Assembly: GCA_021737275.1 (NCBI GenBank)
Contig: JAIPEE010000016.1
Span: 1 to 64,000 of the forward strand
DNA: 64,000 bases
Direction: 5' to 3'
Source of the DNA: Desulfobacterales bacterium
GTDB taxonomy: Bacteria > Desulfobacterota > Desulfobacteria > Desulfobacterales > JAIPEE01
Each line of letters opens with the position of its first letter. Position 1 is the first letter of the stretch. The notes beneath the pieces were generated by a model. It did not search any database. It worked only from the letters and a program-made list of their open reading frames with translations, and was not told the origin of the DNA. Below, piece by piece: positions 19,214 through 27,482 of this stretch. The translations under genes were made by a program, and so were the position numbers.

Positions 19214-20824
19214 TTACTTGCCGCCCATGGTCATGCTTTTGATCTGTGCTTCGAGGGTGGCCAAACTCCAGTCGCCGGGCATCTGACTCGGCGGATAGTC
19301 CTTCATGGTCATAAGGAACTGACTGGCGACGACCTGCATCGCCCCGAGAATATAGGCGCGGTCGATCACCCAGTCGTGGTAGGTGTTCGAGTTGTGCTGT
19401 GCCTTTTCGAACGGGTCACGTCTTAGATTGAAAACCAGCGGGAAACGCAGTTGGATGAATGGTTCACGCCAGACCTGCAATTGATGGGCACGATTCTCCA
19501 GATAGACCGCCTTCCAATCACCGACGCGGATAGCACAAACCTCACCACCATCGGTCACATAGATGAACTTCTTGCGCGGGCAGGCCTTCAGATCTTCGGC
19601 GATGGTTTTAAACGTGCCGGCTTTTAACAGGTAATCCAGCATGTTGTAGCCGTCAATGTAGTTCTTGTAACTGCGCCCGTTCAACTCAACACCCTTCATC
19701 AGTTTTTCCTTGATATCCGGCTCACCGGCGACTGCTGCAAAGGTGGGCAGCCAGTCTTCGTGGGCGAAAATTCCGTTGACCGTGGCGCCGGCAGGTAACT
19801 TGCCCGGCCAACGAACGAATGCCGGCACACGGAATGCGCCCTCCCAGTTGGAGTTCTTTTCATTGCGGAACGGCGTATTGGCGGCGTCTGGCCAGGTGTT
19901 GTAGTGAGGGCCATTGTCGGTTGAGTACAGCACAACCGTGTTCTCTGCGATACCCAGCTCGTCGAGAAACGCCAGCAATTCGCCTACATGCATATCGTGT
20001 TCGACCATGCCGTCTTGGTACTCATCGGAGTTGGGGCCGGCAAGATTCTTATTTTCTTCCTTAACATGTGTTCGGAAGTGCATGCGTGTCGCATTCCACC
20101 AACACATCCACGGCGCACCAGCCTCCTGTTTGCGCTTGATAAAGTCCTTGGCTGCGGCAAGGGTTTCCTCATCAATCGTCTCCATCCGTTTGAGGGTCAA
20201 CGGACCAGTGTCCTCGATTTCCTGTCTGCCATCGGGTAGGGCCTTGGCCTTGATAACTCCCCGTGGGCCGAATTGCTCACGGAAGGTTTTACCATTCGCC
20301 AGTTTCAAGTCGCCGGGATAGTCACGATTTTCCGGCTCTTCTTCGGCATTAAGGTGGTACAGGTTGCCCATGAATTCATCGAATCCATGCATTGTAGGTA
20401 GGTGCTCGTCGCGGTCGCCTTGATGATTCTTGCCGAACTGACCGGTGGCGTAACCCAGGGCCTTGAGCACTGTGGCGAATGTGACATCCGTCTTCTGCCA
20501 GCCTTGCTCTGCGCCGGGCATGCCGACCTTGGTCATCCCAGTCCGAACAGGCACGCTGCCGTTAAGAAACGCTGCCCGACCGGCGGTACAGGATTGCTGG
20601 CCGTAATAGTCTGTGAAGCTGACGCCCTCTTGGGCGATGCGATCGATGTTGGGCGTTTTGTAGCCCATCATGCCTCGGTTATTGTGACCGATGTTCCAGG
20701 TGCCGATGTCATCTCCCCAAATCACCAAAATGTTGGGATTTGATGCGGCGTATACCTGCCCTATTGAAAACAAAAGCGGGATAAACAGTAGAACCAGAAT
20801 GAAGCTCAGTTGATTATTCTTCAT
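19214..20824 (-). CDS. Secreted arylsulfatase (type I sulfatase)
   Basis: 536 residues with a signal peptide (about 1-27). Metal-binding Asp 38/39 lie in I-W-G-D-D-I-G and the modification site is C-T-A-G-R starting at Cys 79. The Cys would be converted to formylglycine by an FGE or anSME enzyme, neither of which is in the window. Position +2 is Ala where most sulfatases have Pro (C-x-P-x-R); C-x-A-x-R is a recognised variant. A periplasmic sulfate-ester hydrolase is expected; the substrate is not evident. GC content is above that of the surrounding genes. Confidence 0.92.
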   Translation of the reverse strand: MKNNQLSFILVLLFIPLLFSIGQVYAASNPNILVIWGDDIGTWNIGHNNRGMMGYKTPNIDRIAQEGVSFTDYYGQQSCTAGRAAFLNGSVPVRTGMTKVGMPGAEQGWQKTDVTFATVLKALGYATGQFGKNHQGDRDEHLPTMHGFDEFMGNLYHLNAEEEPENRDYPGDLKLANGKTFREQFGPRGVIKAKALPDGRQEIEDTGPLTLKRMETIDEETLAAAKDFIKRKQEAGAPWMCWWNATRMHFRTHVKEENKNLAGPNSDEYQDGMVEHDMHVGELLAFLDELGIAENTVVLYSTDNGPHYNTWPDAANTPFRNEKNSNWEGAFRVPAFVRWPGKLPAGATVNGIFAHEDWLPTFAAVAGEPDIKEKLMKGVELNGRSYKNYIDGYNMLDYLLKAGTFKTIAEDLKACPRKKFIYVTDGGEVCAIRVGDWKAVYLENRAHQLQVWREPFIQLRFPLVFNLRRDPFEKAQHNSNTYHDWVIDRAYILGAMQVVASQFLMTMKDYPPSQMPGDWSLATLEAQIKSMTMGGK

Positions 20825-21004
20825 GTGTCGTCCTCCTTTTTACGTTATACTAATTTTGTTCGGTGCATTTCAGAGCAAGCTCAAAGTTTAGAAAGAATAT
20901 TGATTCCGAATGTTGTGATTGAGATCATCACCAGCTTGGATAGATTCCAGATTATACCATTCTGAATTGTCAAGTCAAATACATCTTGCAAGGCCAGATT
21001 GTAA

Positions 21005-21127
21005 AACGATTTTAAGCAAGGTCGGACCCCGGGAGCATTCCTGGGTATGAGAGAAGAAGAGCCAACCATTGCCGCACTCCTCAAGGCCCGTGGAGCGTTT
21101 CAAAATAAGCACCGGCTAAATGTTTAA
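21005..21127 (+). pseudogene. Relic fragment of a sulfatase gene
   Basis: A 40-codon plus-strand frame contains P-G-A-F-L-G-M-R-E-E-E-P-T-I-A-A-L-L-K, then a shortened G-A-F-Q-N-K-H. This aligns with the intact sulfatase's P-G-A-E-Q-G-W-Q-K-T-D-V-T-F-A-T-V-L-K ... G-Q-F-G-K-N-H. Only this internal segment survives, in opposite orientation to the intact gene. It supports past duplication or insertion of sulfatase DNA here. Frame identity is by eye only. Confidence 0.4.
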
Positions 21128-21162
21128 AAAGCCGGCACTGATTATCTCAGTGCCGGCTTTTT
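21126..21162 (-). terminator. Bidirectional terminator after the PNPOx-like gene
   Basis: AAAAAGCCGGCACTGA pairs perfectly with TCAGTGCCGGCTTTTT over a 5-nt loop. It would end the methylamine transcription unit on the minus strand. Confidence 0.85.
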
Positions 21163-21247
21163 AAAAACTATTTTTTTTATTTCGTCTCACACTCAAAACA
21201 TAAGAGGGTGAATTGTCCGGTTTTGCGAATTGGTAAATACTATCGGT

Positions 21248-21625
21248 TTAACATAACTTTTCAGCACCGGAATAAACTTCTTCGACTTTCAGTGCAGCAG
21301 CAGCATGCCCCGGATGCTTTTTGGGATTCCATGTTTTCATATCGTCAAAAACAGGGCCCTCTTTATGGTATTCAATAGAACCCTTAAGCTGATAAGCATC
21401 TCCTTTTTTTGTTATAAAAAGAATGGAGCCCTTGCTTCCGGCCTGTATGTTTTCCAAGGTTTTGGAAAAATAATTGTTTGCAACAACGATGGTATCATCA
21501 CTGTACTTTGAAACGCAGGTTGCGTATATTGAATTGGGAACGCCTTTTTCATTAACAGTGGTTAAAATAATGGGACCTTCCCGGTTTTCCCACGCTGTCT
21601 TTACCTTTTCGGGTAATGCTGTCAT
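21248..21625 (-). CDS. Pyridoxamine 5'-phosphate oxidase-like flavin-binding protein
   Basis: 125 residues with the split-barrel features of small PNPOx-like proteins: G-P-I-I-L-T-T-V-N-E-K-G-V-P-N near the start, then I-V-V-A-N-N-Y-F-S-K-T and K-G-D-A-Y-Q-L-K-G. Such proteins bind FMN, F420 or heme, and the ligand is not predictable here. It follows the MttB-family gene by 144 bp on the same strand and may be the last gene of the methylamine unit or separately transcribed. Confidence 0.8.
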   Translation of the reverse strand: MTALPEKVKTAWENREGPIILTTVNEKGVPNSIYATCVSKYSDDTIVVANNYFSKTLENIQAGSKGSILFITKKGDAYQLKGSIEYHKEGPVFDDMKTWNPKKHPGHAAAALKVEEVYSGAEKLC

Positions 21626-21769
21626 AATGTATCTCCTTTATAAAATAATGAACAAGGGCCGGGTTTAAATTGTGTACACCCGGTTTGAGCGTAAATTTAT
21701 GGGATGTGCAGTAGCATGTGAAGAGGTTATAGTCAATAATTGTAATATCAGCTTCATTGCTATGAGTAT

Positions 21770-23248
21770 TTATAATAATTCTTTTTCAGCTTCTCGAATG
21801 ATATTTTTTAATTCCTCTTTTACTTCACCACTTAATGGTTTAGGCTCATAGTTTTCAAGTATCCAGCGTGTTTTTTCTCTGGCCGCTTCCCTTGGATCAC
21901 GAAAAACACTTTCCGTTGAATCCCACTGAAATGCCATGCCAGACGTCCAGACTTTTCTTATGTTTTTCAAGGTAAGCCTGGAATCCAGAAAATGACCGCC
22001 ATGTCCTACTCTGTCAATTTCATCCAGCGCAAGCGTCTCTTCAGTAACATCTATTCCTCTGGAAATTGTTTCAATAGAGTTAAGTGTTTCGATATCCATT
22101 AACAATGCTTCGTAATGTAATAGCGTAACAGAATCACGAATACCCGGCATAACGATCATATCCGGATTAGCCTGGTAGGCGAGCAATGCCTCAATGGCAA
22201 CGTCCTTGCCCGCCTTCCAGGTATCACAACCCGTTGAATCCGTACCACCAAAGGCCGACATCACCGGTAAATTATAAAAATGTCCCAACTCAGGACCAAC
22301 TGCATTAAGCAGATGCTGACAATATGCGGTCATAATCCCGCCGCCTGAGTAGGGGTTCATTGTCATGGAAAAAAATGCATAATATACAGGTGCGCCGGGG
22401 TAAAGAAGCTGGATATAGCAAATTGTACTGAGCAGTTCTGCATTTCCGGCAACCAATAATCCTGCAAATGTTGCAGGCCCGGTTGACCCCAATGTCGGTA
22501 ATACACCAATACCGACCGGCAAACCGGCTTCTGCAAAGATCAAACCGGCCTCGAGTGCCGCTTCATCCTGATTTAAAGGTGATACCGGGCAAATCAAAAC
22601 AGAAAGCGGCGGCCGTTTTCTGGCAGCCTCTTTACCGCCTGCAACAGACTGAGCCATCTTTACTGCATATTTTGCAGGGCCCGGTTTAACACAACTGATG
22701 ATATGCACATGTTTTTCAGTATTCAAAAAAGATGCTTCAATCTCATGAAGAGAAACAGTTGCAGGCGGCACATCATCTGCACTTACCATTGGCCAGTAAA
22801 ATGAACAGGATGACACATAATCCGTTATCTTTGCCATATTACCAACGTCCGCTTTGGTTGAAGAACGTTTTTCTCCGGTTTCAAAATCAATTGTCGCACA
22901 ACCGGTACCGGATGTGCCCATATGGGTTGCTTCTCCATTTAAAACAAAGTCAAGAGCTTCATTACCACGTGAAGCCATGGTATAGCTTCTGGGTGCTTTG
23001 GCAATATTCTCCATTAATAAATCGCGCGGGATTTTAACGACCTGCTTTTCAAAATCCACATCGGCGCCGGCATCTGCAAACGTTTTTAAGGCTATTTCTG
23101 ATGGAAATCTTATGCCGGTATTTTCGAGCAGTTTTAACGTTGCCTGATGGATATCCTCAATCTTCTGATCATTGAGGATTCGGGTTCGCATTTCCGGTGG
23201 TAGGGAAATGGGCGAAATAGAAGCTTCACTATTCTTGTTAGTCGTCAT
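21770..23248 (-). CDS. MttB-family methyltransferase without pyrrolysine
   Basis: 492 residues, homologous end to end with the trimethylamine methyltransferase encoded just upstream. Where that protein has pyrrolysine (V-A-G-G-O-G-D-S), this one reads A-F-G-G-T-D-S-T, with no TAG. Non-Pyl members of the superfamily characterised elsewhere demethylate quaternary amines such as glycine betaine, proline betaine or carnitine and pass the methyl group to a corrinoid protein. A quaternary-amine substrate is therefore inferred. It lies 18 bp downstream of the corrinoid protein gene, so it probably shares that protein with MtbB/MttB. Confidence 0.9.
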   Translation of the reverse strand: MTTNKNSEASISPISLPPEMRTRILNDQKIEDIHQATLKLLENTGIRFPSEIALKTFADAGADVDFEKQVVKIPRDLLMENIAKAPRSYTMASRGNEALDFVLNGEATHMGTSGTGCATIDFETGEKRSSTKADVGNMAKITDYVSSCSFYWPMVSADDVPPATVSLHEIEASFLNTEKHVHIISCVKPGPAKYAVKMAQSVAGGKEAARKRPPLSVLICPVSPLNQDEAALEAGLIFAEAGLPVGIGVLPTLGSTGPATFAGLLVAGNAELLSTICYIQLLYPGAPVYYAFFSMTMNPYSGGGIMTAYCQHLLNAVGPELGHFYNLPVMSAFGGTDSTGCDTWKAGKDVAIEALLAYQANPDMIVMPGIRDSVTLLHYEALLMDIETLNSIETISRGIDVTEETLALDEIDRVGHGGHFLDSRLTLKNIRKVWTSGMAFQWDSTESVFRDPREAAREKTRWILENYEPKPLSGEVKEELKNIIREAEKELL

Positions 23249-23266
23249 AATATATCTCTTTTACTG

Positions 23267-23905
23267 TTATGCTAACATTTCTTTGATTGTCTGAGCTGCA
23301 CTGGCCGCATCTTCAGCATATGCATCAGCACCAATTTTATCTGCCCAGCCTTGATTAACCGGAGCGCCGCCGATAATGGTTTTAAATTTACCCTTCAAAC
23401 CCTTTTCTTTAAGCGAATTTTCCAGTTCTTCCTGATAACCCATGGTTGTAGTCAACAGTGCGCTGGTGGCAATAACATCCGCATCCAGCTCAACAGCTTT
23501 ATCAATGAACGCCTGTGTGACCACATCCCGACCCAGATCAATTACTTCGAAACCGCTGGCTGAAAGGAAAGACGCCACGATACTTTTTCCGATATCATGA
23601 ATGTCTCCCTTTACTGTTCCAAGAATCACTTTTCCTTTGGATGCGGCTGCCTCACTACCAAGCGACCGGTTACAGATATCCGCTGCAATCTTCATGGCAT
23701 CGGCAGCCATTACAAGCTCAGGCAAAAAGATCTTTTCCGCTTCAAACAATTCTCCTATCTCCGTAATACCTGCAACAAATCCCTGTTCCAGTAAAACAGC
23801 CGGATCCATTCCGTTGGTTAAGGCCATCTCTGCTATCTGTTTTACTTTATCCTGATCGGCTGTTTTGATCGCTTCTTTAGCCTGACTAAATATTAATTCC
23901 TGCAT
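23267..23905 (-). CDS. mttC: Corrinoid (B12-binding) methyl-carrier protein
   Basis: 212 residues: an N-terminal four-helix cap domain (about 1-88) and a C-terminal Rossmann B12 domain. The cobalt-ligand motif D-x-H-x-x-G is D101-I-H103-D-I-G106, followed by the S-x-L region (A-T-S-A-L-L) and G-G-A. It accepts a methyl group from the methylamine methyltransferases and passes it to a downstream methyltransferase. That enzyme and the reductive activator RamA/RamQ are not in this window. It sits between mttB (8 bp upstream) and the non-Pyl MttB homologue (18 bp downstream). Assignment to MttC rather than MtbC is uncertain. Confidence 0.92.
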   Translation of the reverse strand: MQELIFSQAKEAIKTADQDKVKQIAEMALTNGMDPAVLLEQGFVAGITEIGELFEAEKIFLPELVMAADAMKIAADICNRSLGSEAAASKGKVILGTVKGDIHDIGKSIVASFLSASGFEVIDLGRDVVTQAFIDKAVELDADVIATSALLTTTMGYQEELENSLKEKGLKGKFKTIIGGAPVNQGWADKIGADAYAEDAASAAQTIKEMLA

Positions 23906-23913
23906 ATATTCTC

Positions 23914-25389
23914 CTATTTAATATGCTTTTTCTCAAAAGCAGCTACAATCTTTTTAATTTCATCTTCAACGCCATCTCCCAAAGGAAGTGGTCTATGCGT
24001 TGCAATAATATCTCTGGCTTTTTCTGTAGCAACCTGATCCAGTCGCTTTGAACCGCGCTTTTCCCATGCGCCCCTCATACGTCGATCAAAAAGTTTTGTC
24101 TGCGTCTGTTCCTGCTTCAGATAGTCCATGGTATGTCGCTGATTAAGGAAGTTGCCACCGATACCGACCTCTTTGATCAGTTCAACACCCATTGTTTCCC
24201 TGTCACAGCTAAAACCGCCAACGACTCTTTTTACCATTGCTGCTATTTCATCATCTATTACAAGCTGACCGTAGTTAAATATCATCCCCATCTCAAGCAT
24301 GCCTGGTCCGTAAATCATATTGGCGCCTGCCAATGCCGGAAGTAATGCGGTGAGGGTTTTTTCATGTCCGGCCTGAACATCACAAACCTTTGAGTCGCCC
24401 TATCCACCGGCAACATAATTGGGTAAACCATAAAAGTTGGCAAGCTCCACGACAGCTGCGCTGATCATACCCAGTTCAGGCGCACCAACAACGGCAGCGC
24501 TGTAACGCATATCAAAGGTTGTGGTTGAACTGCCGTATATCATCGGTGTACCGGGATTTATGATCTGGCCTAAAACAATTCCGGCCAGTACTTCTGCATT
24601 ATGCGTAACAAGCGTACCGGATATTGATATCGGACTGGAACCGCCGGCCATGGCCATACTCAGTACAGTCATCGGTATCCACTTTTCTGCACAAAGCTCT
24701 ATAAGATCCGTTGCATTTTCTATATACTGCAGTGGACTGGTAGGACAAACCAGTGTTGAAACAATCGGCCTGGCCTTCATTTCATCCGAACCACCTGTGA
24801 TAGCTGCGGCCATTTCAAATATCTGAAGTGCACTTTCTTTAGATTCTATCTCTGCGCCAATATGCTTGGAACAGTTTACAAATGCCGTTTCAGCCATATG
24901 GAGGTCATATGATTCATTGGGCACATCACGCGGTGTTACCGGTGGTGTGTAGATATCCATATGAGGTAGAGCATCAATCAGTACACCCATCTCCTCCAGA
25001 TCTGCCTTGGTTGAATCCCGCAGTTCGCCGGTTTCTAAATCCTGTGTGGTGACGCCAACACCAAACGGTGTAAAACCCACTTCGCGTCCACCCATCATAA
25101 AGTCATGCCGGGAGTCACGTCCGGCCATAATTATCTGGTTGGGACATGAGGTGATCGCATCATTAACCAGATGCCTTGGGAATCTTACAACCTTTGTCTT
25201 TCTGTTTACCCAGCACCCGCCTTTTTCAAATATATCCAGCGCCCTGTCTGAATCAAATCTGATACCGGTGGTCTGCATGATCTCCAGTGTGGCATTATGG
25301 ATATCTTCAATCATATCTTTGGAAAGCGCTTTTAAGCCCCACCCCAGAATTGCTTCATTTCCTGCCTTGGGTCCTCTTCTCATACTCAT
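23914..25389 (-). CDS. mttB: Trimethylamine methyltransferase with in-frame UAG (pyrrolysine)
   Basis: Two frames, 25389-24403 and 24399-23914, are in phase and separated only by a TAG at 24400-24402. Read through, the protein has 491 residues with the TAG at codon 330, in V-A-G-G-O-G-D-S-K. This is the context and position of pyrrolysine in archaeal MttB (about residue 334). The sequence continues Q-A-G-H-E-K-T-L-T-A-L-L-P-A-L-A-G-A-N without a gap, as in the family. It transfers a methyl group from trimethylamine to the adjacent corrinoid protein. It begins 6 bp after mtbB. Its final stop is also TAG and overlaps the next gene's Shine-Dalgarno (TAGGAGA). The tRNA-Pyl and pylSBCD genes are not in the window. 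Confidence 0.93.
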
Positions 25390-25395
25390 CTCCCT

Positions 25396-26799
25396 TTATT
25401 TCAATTTTGACTGGAACAATTTGACGGAATTGATTTCAATGTTCAGAAGCTTAGCAATTTTATTTTTTGCAAGTATTCCTTTTTCAGCTCCGGGGATGGC
25501 CACAAGCGTTCCAATGCCCAATTCCTCGCGCAATGGCCTCATTATTTCTTCGTCAATTAAATCAATCACCTTAATACCCAGTTTATCCGCCACATATTGT
25601 TTTGCTTCATTCAATCTCATTTTTCGGGTCATCTGCATCCAGGCTACCAGATCTCCGGTAGTCCGTATACCACCCATACATGAAGCTAAAATGTGAGCAA
25701 CCGGCATTCCAAATGTATCACCAACGCCAACCTACAACCCGTCAACCTTACCAATTTGGATCAGTGCTTTGGATGCTCGTGTTACACAATCAATGGCTGA
25801 TTCTTCAAGCATCGGAATACCGCAAACGCCCATTCCAACATTGGCATGAATCGGTATAGCGGATGCTTCCGATGTTGCTTTTACAAATGTGACAGCTCGG
25901 GAAAGATTCCATGGAATAGATTTTGAAGAGTTAACATTAATTGCCGGCCCAAAAATATCAGCACCGGCTTTTTCAGCAACGATTACCTGGTCATGCGGAT
26001 ACATACCGGCCAAACGCTGCCCGTCAAATTCAACTTCACCATGCATACCCAGAACAAATTCGGATGCCATACCAATAACGACCGGCATGTTCGGGTTTAT
26101 TTTTTTTACTTCAACACAGACATTTAACGCAGACATAAAATCTGCATCTCCCGCTGAACCGCAGGTATCCAGATTAAGGCCTTCAAGGCCGACACGATTA
26201 AGTTCCTTAAAGATATAAACAATATCATCTTCCATCATGGCAGCTGCATCAATCTGGGCCTGTTTTGCCTCTTTGATTTTACCGAGAGGAAGCAATTCAG
26301 ATGGGTTATCACAAGGGCCGTCCGGCTTGTAATAAAGCCCCATGTTAGGCTGTGCGCCATAAAACAAAGGTATCGTTGTAAGTTGAGATGTTGAATAATA
26401 ATCCTGCATTTCATAGTTGATAATACTTTTCACCGGTTTGTAACTAAAATCATGATGCGGCATTAAAACCGTATCAGCCCCACAGGCTTTTTCATAGGTC
26501 AATATAGCCTGACTACGGCTCAATGGCAGGCCTGCACCACTATCTCCCTGTTCCGAAATAAACCCCAGGACACTGCCGTCATCAATAACAATCACTTCTT
26601 CTCCCGGGTTAACACTAACGATGCGTCCCGGCTCAGCAATAATATTATATAACTGATCAAGTTCGTTAGCAGACAATTCAGGAATTTTTCCCCTATCGGC
26701 AGCATCTTTTGAGCCTTCGAGGATATCCGCTTTAATCTCCCCGGCAGACATCATCACAAGCTCGCCGTCTCCCATTCGTGTTCTAATCGTTTTACTCAT
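25396..26799 (-). CDS. mtbB: Dimethylamine methyltransferase with in-frame UAG (pyrrolysine)
   Basis: In-phase reading from ATG 26799 to TAA 25396 gives 467 residues with a single TAG at 25732-25734, codon 356. This matches the length and pyrrolysine position known for MtbB (Pyl-356). Flanks read V-D-G-L-O-V-G-V-G-D and then G-M-P-V-A-H-I-L-A-S, family sequence on both sides. It demethylates dimethylamine to a corrinoid carrier in the cytoplasm. It is the first gene of the unit mtbB-mttB-corrinoid protein-mttB homologue, with AGAGGAGATAAAAT before the ATG. Annotation pipelines would split it into two ORFs. Confidence 0.94.
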
Positions 26800-27482
26800 A
26801 TTTTATCTCCTCTTTTTTTATCGGCATTAAACTTATTTTATACCCAAAGGGCATAAGTTCCGTTTGATCAGACAATCTGTCTCAACCCAGCTTTATACCG
26901 ATCATGATCCTCTGATTTATTTAGTCTTTTTTTATTCAAAATTGACGCTATATTAAAATTTTTCTCATAGTTACCTGTTTTTAAACAAGATTCTTTAAAA
27001 AGGAACTACTGCAAAAGACAGATATACCCCAAGTTCAGAACGATTATATGGAGTTAAATAAAAACGACAAAATTCAGGAAAATCAGATGTGGAAGAAATG
27101 AGGGAATATAATCAAAATTATAGCAATTTTGATGCATAATATTTTCACAATACAAAAGACTGCTTTTAAGTTGAATAAGTTTCTCCAGATCATTAAAAGC
27201 TGAAACTATCATCTCGGTTAAGTTGTTATAATTTATTATCATGATTTTTTTCACACCTGAATTTTATAAATTCACTAATAGTTTAATTTATATTTGATGT
27301 CAAGTTTAATTTTAAATTATAAGGTGATAATTGAATGGATTTATCCATTAAAAATTATGAAGCTTGGTTTTCAATTTAATTATCATAAAATAGCATATCA
27401 GTAACTGACGCAATAATCTGCCAGTTACTGATATGCCTTGTGTATAATTAATGGGGAGTTCGTTAAACAATCATGAACACAA
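26800..27482. promoter_or_regulatory. Promoter region of the methylamine operon; otherwise empty
   Basis: About 680 bp without a credible gene. At 26838-26856 TTATACCC-AAA-GGGCATAA is a near-perfect inverted repeat (one G-T step), 39 bp upstream of the mtbB ATG. Further out, the minus strand reads AGACA-GAT-TGTCT around 26870-26885. Both are operator candidates. The 27.0-27.3 kb part is plain AT-rich DNA. Confidence 0.4.
27393..27436 (-). terminator. Terminator-like hairpin after the first substrate-binding protein
   Basis: GCATATCAGTAACTG and CAGTTACTGATATGC are perfect 15-bp arms around a 14-nt loop, 46 bp past the gene's stop. The following minus-strand sequence TATTTTAT is only a weak T-tract. 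Confidence 0.6.

Noticed and set aside
20881-21084. 67-codon minus-strand frame beside the sulfatase
   Set aside because: It runs opposite to the sulfatase relic and has no support of its own.
23914-26799. Two frameshifted or nonsense-mutated pseudogenes in the methylamine operon
   Set aside because: Both interruptions are TAG, in phase, with no other lesion, and fall at the known pyrrolysine codons of MtbB and MttB.
27054-27254. 66-codon minus-strand frame upstream of the methylamine operon
   Set aside because: AT-rich chance frame with no ribosome binding site or recognisable sequence.
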